Shown piece after piece: positions 1 to 7,044 of a DNA stretch of 64,000 nucleotides (its first letter is position 1; each line of letters opens with the position of its first letter). Under the pieces are notes generated by a model. The model saw only the letters and a list, made by a program, of their open reading frames with translations, searched no databases and was not told the DNA's origin. Made by a program: the position numbers and the translations under genes. Origin of the DNA: Alphaproteobacteria bacterium (GTDB lineage: Bacteria; Pseudomonadota; Alphaproteobacteria; UBA6615); NCBI GenBank assembly GCA_039980135.1, contig JBDXCV010000011.1:1-64000 (forward strand). The letters run 5' to 3'.

Positions 1-1
1 T

Positions 2-3000
2 CTCGGCGCGGCGGTTTCCCTGTCGGGCACCGACATCACCTACAACCCGGCCGGATTGCTCGACAGCCTGGCCGAAGGCGAGGTCGTTACGGACAGCTTC
101 ACCTACACGGTCAGCGACGAACATGGCGCGACCGACACCGCGACGGTGAGCTTCGAGGTGTCCGGTGTCAACGATGCGCCGGTGATATCTCTCCTGCCGG
201 GCAACGACGCCGGCACGGTGGTCGAGGATGATGCGGCCAACACGGTCACCGGTCAGCTGACCGGCAGTGACGTCGACAATGGCGCGGTGCTGAGCTGGTC
301 GGTCGACGGCGGCGGCGCGGGCACCTATGGCGCCCTGAGCGTGGATTCCACGGGCCAGTGGACCTATACCCTCGACAATTCCACGCCCGCGCTGGAAGAC
401 CTCGACACGGGCGAGACGGCGACCGAGACCTTCGATGTCACGGTGACCGACGAGCATGGCGCCACCGACACCCAGACGGTCACGGTCACCATCGACGGCA
501 ACACGGACAACGTCGCGCCGATGGCCCAGGACGACGCGTTTAGCGTCGGTGAAAGCGGCCTGCTGGTCGATGACCTTCTGGCGAATGACAGTGATGCGGA
601 TCCTTCCGACGTCCTGACAATCACGTCTGCGAACGGCATTGCACCGAACACGGCGTTTACCCTGACGTCGACGGGTGGTCGCGATGGTATGGCGATCGTG
701 GCACCGAATGGCGCACTGAATGTGGCCTTCGATACGGCTGGCGGGTTCGAGGATTTGGCCGCGGGCGAAACAGACACGGTCGCGTTTGATTACACGATTA
801 CGGATGGCAACGGTGCATTCGATACCGCCACGGCGACCATCACGATCCAAGGCGAGAACGATGCGCCGGTGATCGACGCGGGGGCATCGGATCTGTCCTC
901 GAGCCTGCAAGTCGGCTTCTCCTTCTCCGAGATGCTGGATGCGCACGGGATGCTGGACCACTTCACGGCACCGGTGCGTTCGGCGTCGGTGATCGATGTC
1001 GGCGGCACGGATGTGCTGGCCATCGGCACGGGCCTGACCCGCCACGAGATGATCGATATCCCGCTTTGGGGTGCGGGGGATCTGGATCCGAACACCGTTG
1101 TCGATATCAGTATCGATGCAGTGGTGCAGCGCGACGGCAGCGATCAGGACATCATGTTCGGCGTGCGGGATGCAGATTCTTATGTCGGTTTCTGGAGCAC
1201 GAACGGCTTCACCGGCGGGATATTCGCAGATTCCTTTGCAGGCAGCGGACCTTTCGGGGTCGCACATCCCGAGAACCCGCCAATTACCGACCGTACCGTC
1301 CTGTCGGGTCCCCAGCTGGACGATTTCACTCTCGATATCCAACTAGACGGTGCGTCGGATCAGTTGACCATAGCGGGTGTTGCAAGCGGCGATCTTGGCG
1401 ACTGGGTCAGCACCGACGGGGCGGTGTCGATCGTGGTCGGGGGCGGCGCAGGTGCATCGTACTACCGGGTGGAGAGTCTCGACTATGCGGTCGATGTGCA
1501 GCGCCTGAACGACACCGGTTCGATTGTGTTTGACGATGTGGATATTGGCGACACGCACAGTGCGTCGATCACGGGTGTGAACCTGACCGGGAACACCAAC
1601 GGCATCACGAACGCGACCTTCGAGGGTTTCCTCGGCCTGGCGACGACATCGGCCAACGGGGCCGGATCGCCGGGTTCCATTGACTGGACCTTCTCGGCCG
1701 ACGACGGTCTGTTCGAGCACCTGGCCGAAGGTGAGACGCTGGAAATCGCCTACGACGTTACGGTCGATGACGGCAACGGTGGCACTGATTCCGAGACCAT
1801 CACGGTTATCATCAACGGCACGAATGAGGGCCCGGTTGCGAATGCGGATGCCGCGACGATCGGTGAAAGCGGCTTTGTGACCCTCGATCTGCTTGGGAAC
1901 GACACGGACGTGGATGGCGATGCGCTGACCATCGTCGATGTGGATGGTCAGGCGCCCTCGACGGCCTTCTCGGTCACCTCGGCGGGTGGTCGCGCGGGCC
2001 AGGCGATCTTCGAGACGACGGGTGCGCTGAACTTCGCATTCGATACGGCGGGCGGCTTCGAGGACCTGGCGGTCGGCGAGACGGACACGATCACGCTCGA
2101 CTACACGATCTCGGACGGCAATGGCGGGACGGATACCTCGACGGTGACGGTGACGGTCAACGGCGAGAACGACGCGCCGGTGATCACCCCCATCGATACG
2201 GCGGTCAGCCTGTCCAACGGCAGCTTCGAGACAGCTCTGAACGGGGTGACAGACTGGAGCGTGACTTTCGGGGACCTCGATCGGGTCGGGACCTCTGTCT
2301 GGGATCCGTCCGACGGCTCCTTCAGCCTCGACCTGAACGGCTTCAACCCGGCGGGAATTTCGCAATCCTTCGCCACGGAAGCCGGCGTGACCTACACCGT
2401 CACCTTCGACATGGCAGGGAACCCCGGCCAGCAGACCGTCAAGGATCTGCGGGTGTCGGCGGATGGCACGAGCCAGGACTACAGCTTCGACAACGCGGCC
2501 GATGGCGGCACGTCGAACACCAACATGAACTGGACGGAGAAGAGCTTTACGTTCGTGGCCGTTGATGACGATACGCTCCTGGACTTCTCCAGCCTCGTGC
2601 CGTCCGGCGCCTGGGGACCGACCCTCGATAATGTTCGGGTGACCCGCGACGGGTACTTCGTGCAGGAAGACGGGACCCTCAGTGTGTCCGGCGATTTTGA
2701 TGCCACGGATGTGGACAATGTTGCGCCGCTGACCTGGTCCGTCGCCGGCGGCGGTGCGGGCACCTACGGGGACCTGTCGATCGATGCCAACGGCAGCTGG
2801 AGCTACGATTTGCGCAACGGCGATGCGAATGTGCAGGCGCTGGCCGAGGGAGAGTCCCATGACGAGGTATTCACTGTCGTCGTGACCGATGAGCATGGCG
2901 CGACGGACACGGAGAACGTGACGGTGTCGGTGGCCGGTGCCAACGACGCGCCGGTTGCGGATGATGATCTATCGTTCTCATTCGGTAGCGGTTCGAAGAC

Positions 3001-3718
3001 GGTCAACGTGCTCTCCAATGACGTCGACATCGATGGGGATACCCTCTCGATTACCGGTTTCTCGGGTGCACAGAATGGCAGCGTTGTTGATCTCGGAGGC
3101 GGGAACTTCCAATACACGCCGGATTCAGGCTTCTCGGGGCCGGATGCCTTTGGCTATGCCATCGCCGATGGAAACGGCGGCACGGCAACCGGGTATGCGG
3201 GGGTCTATTCCAACCTGGCTGGCGGGATCGTCTCGATTTCGGGTGGCGACTTCAATGACAATATGGGCGGCGGATCCAGTGGTGATATTCTTTATGCCGC
3301 CGGCGGAAACGACTCGCTCGATGGCGGCGATGGCGACGATCTGCTCATGGGCGGCCTCGGCAATGACACCCTATTGGGTGGCCGACACGAGGATGTGCTG
3401 CTCGGCGGCGCCGGCGATGACACCCTGAACGGCGGCAGCCACGAAGATTTCCTGGCGGGCGGGGATGGCGATGATTTGTTCGTGTTCGCGAACGATGAGA
3501 GCGAGGATGATGGCGACATCATTGGCGACTTCGAAGCGGGAGCCGGCACCGAAGACCGGATCGATGTGTCTGCCTTCGGGTTCACCGATCTCGCGGATCT
3601 GCTGGCGTCAACGACGGATGTGGGTGCGGATACCGTGATCGACCTCGACACCGATGACAGCCTGACGCTGATCGGTGTACAGATGGCCGATCTGCACGAG
3701 GATGACTTCATCCTGTAG
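2..3718 (+). CDS. Partial large RTX/VCBS-repeat secreted protein (3' part)
   Basis: The reading frame is open to the left edge, so the N-terminus lies outside the window; 1238 residues are visible. They form tandem beta-sandwich modules of the VCBS/cadherin-like type, with repeated NDAPVI linkers and DEHGATDT and DGNGGTDT strands. A choice-of-anchor-like module sits near nt 2200-2650 (NGSFE start, LDNVRV end). Close to the C-terminus is a block of glycine/aspartate RTX nonapeptides, followed by a short tail ending DDFIL. Family knowledge: RTX proteins with such tails leave the cell by type I secretion and fold on calcium, and VCBS proteins often act in adhesion or biofilm. No transporter genes are visible here. 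The specific ligand or role cannot be told. Confidence 0.85.
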   Translation, partial: LGAAVSLSGTDITYNPAGLLDSLAEGEVVTDSFTYTVSDEHGATDTATVSFEVSGVNDAPVISLLPGNDAGTVVEDDAANTVTGQLTGSDVDNGAVLSWSVDGGGAGTYGALSVDSTGQWTYTLDNSTPALEDLDTGETATETFDVTVTDEHGATDTQTVTVTIDGNTDNVAPMAQDDAFSVGESGLLVDDLLANDSDADPSDVLTITSANGIAPNTAFTLTSTGGRDGMAIVAPNGALNVAFDTAGGFEDLAAGETDTVAFDYTITDGNGAFDTATATITIQGENDAPVIDAGASDLSSSLQVGFSFSEMLDAHGMLDHFTAPVRSASVIDVGGTDVLAIGTGLTRHEMIDIPLWGAGDLDPNTVVDISIDAVVQRDGSDQDIMFGVRDADSYVGFWSTNGFTGGIFADSFAGSGPFGVAHPENPPITDRTVLSGPQLDDFTLDIQLDGASDQLTIAGVASGDLGDWVSTDGAVSIVVGGGAGASYYRVESLDYAVDVQRLNDTGSIVFDDVDIGDTHSASITGVNLTGNTNGITNATFEGFLGLATTSANGAGSPGSIDWTFSADDGLFEHLAEGETLEIAYDVTVDDGNGGTDSETITVIINGTNEGPVANADAATIGESGFVTLDLLGNDTDVDGDALTIVDVDGQAPSTAFSVTSAGGRAGQAIFETTGALNFAFDTAGGFEDLAVGETDTITLDYTISDGNGGTDTSTVTVTVNGENDAPVITPIDTAVSLSNGSFETALNGVTDWSVTFGDLDRVGTSVWDPSDGSFSLDLNGFNPAGISQSFATEAGVTYTVTFDMAGNPGQQTVKDLRVSADGTSQDYSFDNAADGGTSNTNMNWTEKSFTFVAVDDDTLLDFSSLVPSGAWGPTLDNVRVTRDGYFVQEDGTLSVSGDFDATDVDNVAPLTWSVAGGGAGTYGDLSIDANGSWSYDLRNGDANVQALAEGESHDEVFTVVVTDEHGATDTENVTVSVAGANDAPVADDDLSFSFGSGSKTVNVLSNDVDIDGDTLSITGFSGAQNGSVVDLGGGNFQYTPDSGFSGPDAFGYAIADGNGGTATGYAGVYSNLAGGIVSISGGDFNDNMGGGSSGDILYAAGGNDSLDGGDGDDLLMGGLGNDTLLGGRHEDVLLGGAGDDTLNGGSHEDFLAGGDGDDLFVFANDESEDDGDIIGDFEAGAGTEDRIDVSAFGFTDLADLLASTTDVGADTVIDLDTDDSLTLIGVQMADLHEDDFIL
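3302..3472 (+). repeat. RTX nonapeptide repeat block
   Basis: In-frame array coding for repeated GGxGxDxLxGG units (for example GGDGDDLLMGG, GGLGNDTLLGG, GGAGDDTLNGG). These are calcium-binding parallel beta-roll repeats at the C-terminal end of the secreted protein. Two units have RHED/SHED in place of the canonical GND/GDD, so they are slightly degenerate. Confidence 0.85.
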
Positions 3719-3750
3719 AGTGGTACGCTGCTCTTCACGGTCATCTCGCA

Positions 3751-3775
3751 GGTTCGAGTCCCGGCGGGTCCGCCA
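3751..3775 (+). other. tRNA 3'-end-like remnant (T-arm, acceptor, CCA)
   Basis: A stretch reading GGTTCGAGTCC, then a seven-base acceptor-like segment CGGGTCC, a G discriminator and CCA, which is the layout of a tRNA 3' end. Upstream bases (TTCACGG) also resemble an anticodon-loop region. A complete tRNA is not present: no matching 5' acceptor strand (GGACCCG) lies 70-90 nt upstream, where the RTX gene ends, and the T-stem pairs at only three of five positions. Immediately downstream is a terminator-like hairpin, as is common after tRNA genes. I read it as a fragment left by recombination at a tRNA 3' end, perhaps an attachment site. Chance resemblance is possible. Confidence 0.35.
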
Positions 3776-3779
3776 TATT

Positions 3780-3811
3780 CTCCGCGATTTCGCGGCTTCG
3801 GAGTTTTGTTT
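3780..3811 (+). terminator. Terminator-like hairpin after the tRNA-like remnant
   Basis: Arms CTCCG (3780-3784) and CGGAG (3799-3803) enclose a smaller hairpin CCGCGA/TCGCGG and are followed by TTTTGTTT. This fits a rho-independent terminator for the upstream RTX gene or for a former tRNA. Its 3' arm also contains the GGAG that would serve as ribosome binding site for the next gene. Confidence 0.5.
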
Positions 3812-3813
3812 CC

Positions 3814-4587
3814 TTGGAATTTCTGCCTGCGGGCTTTCTTCCTGCCGATATCGATACGACGGCGGCGGTCGCGCTAATTGCCGCGACGTTCATCGGCAAC
3901 ATCATCTCGGCCGCCATGGGCATCGGCGGCGGCATCATATTGCTGGCGGTTATGGCCAACCTGATGCCTGTTGCCGCAATCATCCCGGTTCACGGGGTGG
4001 CGCAGCTGGGGGCCAACATCTTCCGGGGCGGTGTCCAGCGCGCCCATATCGACTGGCTGACCTTCATGTGGTTCGGTCTGGGCAGCATCGTCGGGGTGGC
4101 CGTGGGTGGCAGTGTTGCGGTGGCGCTGCCGGCCAACGTCCTGCGCGGTGCGCTGGGCATATTCATCATCTACACCGTCTGGGGGCCGCAGCTGAAATTC
4201 TTCGGCGAGGGTAACCTGATCTCGGTCGTTGTCGGCGCGGTCTCAAGTGTGCTGACCATGTTCTTCGGCGCGACCGGGCCCTTTGCCGCGGCGCTGCTCA
4301 GGCAACGCGGGTACACGCCACAGGGCCTGATCGGCACCCATTCCGCCTGCATGGGCGCACAGCACGCCCTCAAGATCGTCGCCTTCGGGCTTCTGGGGTT
4401 CGCATTTGCCGAGTGGTTGGGGCTTATCGCGATGCTGCTCCTGGCCTCGCTTGCCGGCACCCTGATTGGCAGTTACGCGCTCCGCCGGATGTCTGCGGAT
4501 GTGTTCTCGACCCTCGTGAAGATGGTGCTGACGATCCTGGCCGCAAACCTGCTGGCCGTGGCCGTGGGCCTCTATTCCATCACCTGA
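3814..4587 (+). CDS. TauE/SafE family membrane permease
   Basis: 257 residues, mostly hydrophobic, predicted inner-membrane protein with about seven or eight helices. The first half carries the TauE/SafE signature (glycine-rich GIGGGIILL after the first helix, then HGVAQLGANIFRG), and the family repeats this fold in the second half. Family members are thought to export sulfite, sulfoacetate or other organosulfonate-related anions; the substrate here is not defined. The start chosen is TTG, ten bases after GGAG (3800-3803), because any later ATG would remove the first helix. No obvious partner gene is adjacent. Confidence 0.75.
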   Translation: MEFLPAGFLPADIDTTAAVALIAATFIGNIISAAMGIGGGIILLAVMANLMPVAAIIPVHGVAQLGANIFRGGVQRAHIDWLTFMWFGLGSIVGVAVGGSVAVALPANVLRGALGIFIIYTVWGPQLKFFGEGNLISVVVGAVSSVLTMFFGATGPFAAALLRQRGYTPQGLIGTHSACMGAQHALKIVAFGLLGFAFAEWLGLIAMLLLASLAGTLIGSYALRRMSADVFSTLVKMVLTILAANLLAVAVGLYSIT

Positions 4588-4726
4588 TAATCGCGTTTTC
4601 GCACAGGTCTATGCACGTGCCGTCACAAGTCATTGATTGCTTGGTCACGGGTGCGTCGCTGGCCGGGGACCGGAATCGCGTGTAGTGTTCGAACTGGTCG
4701 ATTAACGGCCGGAAAGAGGGGTAATC

Positions 4727-5371
4727 ATGAGTTTAGCAGAGAAGCTTGCGGAGATTAGTGCCGCGGGCGCCAAGCGGATGCCGGAAGAGGTGCGCGCGAC
4801 CATGGGCAAAGCGACCCAGGAGTTGCGCGAGTCCGGCATCATGGACAAAACCGTCAAGGTGGGCGACACGTTGCCGCCCTTCAGTCTTCAAAACGCCAAC
4901 GGCGAAATGGTGAATTCCGCCGACCTGCTGTCCAAGGGGGCTGTCGTTCTGACGGTGTTCCGCGGCCACTGGTGACCGTATTGCAATGCAGAGCTGTATG
5001 CTATGCGTGACATTGTAGACGGACTTGACGAAGCCGGCGCCACGTTGGTCGCCATCACCCCTCAGCTCGTCGAGCACAACAAGGCCATGACCGAAAAACA
5101 TGGTCTGAATTTCGAAATGCTTTCCGACCCGGGTAACTCCTACCTCGCGGAACTGGGCCTCAAGTTCGAGATCCCGCCCGAGGTGAAGAAGATCTACCAG
5201 GGTTTCGGGCTCGATATTCCGGGCACCAACGGCGACGACAGCTGGACGCTGCCGATGCCGGGCCGGATTGTCGTCGATTCGAGCGGCGTTGTTCGCGCGA
5301 CCGACATCGACCCGAACTATGCCTCCCGGCCGGAGCCGGAGAAGACGCTGGCGGACGTTCAGGCCCTGTAG
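4727..5371 (+). CDS. Peroxiredoxin-like selenoprotein with in-frame UGA (copy 1)
   Basis: Reads as a 214-residue AhpC/TSA-like thioredoxin-fold protein if the TGA at 4973-4975 is read as selenocysteine (residue 83). The context is FRGHW-U-PYC, a UxxC redox motif exactly where cysteine homologues have CPYC. Translation resumes in the same frame without a gap (NAELYAMRDIV) and continues to a normal C-terminus ending LADVQAL. A hairpin starting two bases after the TGA fits a bacterial SECIS element. Family knowledge: such Prx-like proteins reduce peroxides, with Sec as the peroxidatic residue and Cys86 likely the resolving partner. Good ribosome binding site (AGAGGGG, 5 nt before ATG). An automatic annotation would split it into an 82-residue and a roughly 122-residue fragment. 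Confidence 0.85.
4977..5007 (+). promoter_or_regulatory. Bacterial SECIS-like hairpin, copy 1
   Basis: Starting one base after the UGA codon, a stem of about 12 pairs with one bulge and one T-T mismatch closes a GAGC loop at 4991-4994. The loop begins with G, 16 bases after the UGA. A G at the start of a small apical loop at this distance is what bacterial SECIS elements show, and the GCAG/CUG core resembles the E. coli fdhF element. Such hairpins bind SelB and direct Sec insertion. Confidence 0.7.
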
Positions 5372-5401
5372 CCGAACCGACAGCTTTTCGAAGCGTAACG
5401 G

Positions 5402-5438
5402 AACCCCATCCGCGATCTGCCGCGGGTCGGGTTTTGTT
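5402..5438 (+). terminator. Rho-independent terminator after selenoprotein copy 1
   Basis: AACCC (5402-5406) pairs with GGGTT (5429-5433), followed by TTTTGTTT. It lies 30 bases after the stop codon. The equivalent element after copy 2 is better paired. Confidence 0.7.
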
Positions 5439-5639
5439 TGGGAACTGGTCGTGAATCGGTTGTTGCCCGACCTGTCGTTGATTGGAAACGCGATGGATCA
5501 GAATTTGGATGCTGCGGGCGCTCACTGGTTCGGTCGTCACAAGTCATTGATTGGCCGGTCACGGGCCGTTGCTGGCTGGACCCTGTGATTGCGTGTAGGG
5601 TTCTTGTCGGTCGATTAACGGCCGGAAAGAGGGGTAATC

Positions 5640-6284
5640 ATGAGTTTAGCAGAGAAGCTTGCGGAGATTAGCGCCGCGGGCGCCAAGCGTATTCCCGCGG
5701 AGAAGCTAGCCATCCTTAGCGCCGCGACGAAGGCACAACGCGAATCAGGGGTTCTGGATCACACGATCAAGGTCGGCGACAAGCTGCCGCCCTTCAGTCT
5801 CGAGAACGCCGACGGAGCCATGATCAACTCCCTCGACCTTCTGTCCAGGGGAGCTGTCGTGTTAACGGTGTTCCGCGGCCACTGGTGACCTTATTGCGTT
5901 GCAGAGCTGTATGCTTTGCGCGATATCGTACCGGCCCTTGACGAAGCTGGCGCTTCACTGGTCGCCATCACCCCTCAGCTCGTTAAGCACAACAAGTCCA
6001 TGACCGAAAAGAACGATCTCAATTTCCACATGCTGTCCGATCCGGGCAACACTTACCTGGCGGATCTCGGTCTCAAGTTCGAACTCCAACCGGACGTCAA
6101 GGAAATCTATCAGGCAGTCGGGATCGACGTTCCAGGCACCAACGGCGACGACAGCTGGACGCTGCCGATTCCGTGTCGGATCGTCGTCGATTCGAGCGGC
6201 GTTGTCCGTGCGACAGACATCGACCCGAACTATGCCTCCCGGCCGGAGCCGGAGAAGACGCTGGCGGACGTTCAGGCGCTCTAG
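5640..6284 (+). CDS. Peroxiredoxin-like selenoprotein with in-frame UGA (copy 2)
   Basis: A paralogue of the preceding gene, also 214 residues when the TGA at 5886-5888 is read as selenocysteine 83 (FRGHW-U-PYC, then VAELYALRDIV). The first 17 residues and the C-terminal 27 are identical between copies, while residues 18-60 and the middle differ, showing that both proteins are under selection rather than decaying. That UGA, UxxC spacing and reading frame are all kept in both copies is strong evidence that UGA is decoded. No selA, selB, selC or selD gene lies in the window, so the machinery must be elsewhere. Likely a cytosolic peroxidase with thiol or glutathione-type reductants; the substrate is unknown. 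Confidence 0.85.
5890..5920 (+). promoter_or_regulatory. Bacterial SECIS-like hairpin, copy 2
   Basis: Same position relative to UGA as in copy 1. The apical hairpin TGCA-GAGC-TGTA is unchanged (loop 5904-5907, G first, 16 bases after UGA) and two G-C pairs below a bulge are kept. The lower stem is weaker because of three substitutions. The apical part being the best conserved matches what SelB recognises. Confidence 0.6.
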
Positions 6285-6315
6285 CCGAACCGACAGCATT
6301 TTCGAAGTGTAACGG

Positions 6316-6353
6316 AACCCCATCCGCGATCTGCCCCGGGTGGGGTTTTGTTT
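6316..6353 (+). terminator. Rho-independent terminator after selenoprotein copy 2
   Basis: AACCCCA (6316-6322) pairs perfectly with TGGGGTT (6341-6347) and runs into TTTTGTTT. It ends the duplicated block. Confidence 0.8.
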
Positions 6354-6428
6354 GTCTCGCGCAGGGACGCGCGAGGGCGCAGTTCGAGAATTCGGGCCGC
6401 AGTTCCGACTTCAGACCGTGGTGCCTGT

Positions 6429-6887
6429 TCAAACGACCTTGAGCATCGAACTTTCGGGAAATTCCCGGGCGGATTGTTCCACGTTGTATCGCATCATTAA
6501 ATGGTCAGGCCGCTTACGCAAAGGTTCCTGGACACCGAGGAAATGTGTCAGGTCGCCTTCCGACGAGAAGCTCGGCGCAACGTTGACGCGGAACCAGAAC
6601 GGTTTGCCGTTCGCCGCGTAATTCAGGATATCGACCGTCGCAGGCCGGCCATGGACAATGGCCCGGTGCAGAAACGCGCGCGCCTCGGGCGAAGTATCGG
6701 GGCCCTGCAGCATCCGGCAGTTCTGGCCGATGACTTCGTCACGGGAATAACCCGTATGTTCCAGAAAGCCGTCGGTGACATGTGTAATGGATTGAGCCGG
6801 ATCTTTCATATCGACAATAACGCAGCAACGATCGGCCATTTCGCCATTGATGCGGCGCGTTGCTTCGAGAATGTAGCTGCTTGCCAT
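6429..6887 (-). CDS. Short LOV-domain blue-light photoreceptor
   Basis: 152 residues made almost entirely of one PAS/LOV domain (about 15-122) with short flanks. The LOV signature GxNCRxLQG is present as GQNCRMLQG with the photoactive cysteine at residue 57. The flavin-contacting asparagines (NYAANGKPFW), the GVQ glutamine at 120 and the GYSRDEVIG helix are also present. Family knowledge: LOV domains bind FMN and form a flavin-cysteinyl adduct in blue light. No output domain (kinase, GGDEF, HTH) is attached, so it is a short LOV protein that would signal through dimerisation or a partner. It is transcribed divergently from the acyl-CoA synthetase gene. Partner and physiological output are unknown. 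Confidence 0.8.
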   Translation of the reverse strand: MASSYILEATRRINGEMADRCCVIVDMKDPAQSITHVTDGFLEHTGYSRDEVIGQNCRMLQGPDTSPEARAFLHRAIVHGRPATVDILNYAANGKPFWFRVNVAPSFSSEGDLTHFLGVQEPLRKRPDHLMMRYNVEQSAREFPESSMLKVV

Positions 6888-7044
6888 TTGAGGGGAGCCT
6901 TGGAGATATTGAAATTAACCGAAATCAGCAGACGCCCTTCGCTGAGAGAAAGTACAATTATACCATTTTCGTGCTACCGGCGAATCCTCATCCCCTATGT
7001 TTTGCCGCCGTCGTAGTATGGGAGAAACGGGGGGAGTTAAGGCA

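Larger units (their letters stand above)
4621..5441 (+). repeat. Tandem duplication, copy 1 (promoter, selenoprotein gene, terminator)
   Basis: This unit is repeated at 5535-6355, offset by 913-914 bases. The shared parts are a leader starting CGTCACAAGTCATTGATTG, the sequence ATTAACGGCCGGAAAG before the start codon, the coding region and the terminator. Identity is highest at the first roughly 45 bases and the last roughly 130 bases of the unit; the middle of the gene has diverged. Confidence 0.85.
5535..6355 (+). repeat. Tandem duplication, copy 2 (promoter, selenoprotein gene, terminator)
   Basis: Second copy of the unit at 4621-5441, with the same leader start, ribosome binding site, gene layout and terminator. 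Each copy carries its own leader and terminator, so the two genes are probably transcribed separately. The 93 bases between the two units (5442-5534) hold nothing I recognise. Confidence 0.85.

Noticed and set aside
1343-2896. Minus-strand frame of 517 codons opposite the RTX gene
   Set aside because: Rich in Arg, His and Gly with no family motifs; it mirrors the codon bias of the repeat-containing plus-strand gene.
4727-4975. Reading the selenoprotein genes as nonsense-mutated pseudogenes
   Set aside because: Both copies keep the same TGA, the frame continues intact, the motif is UxxC, and a SECIS-like hairpin follows.
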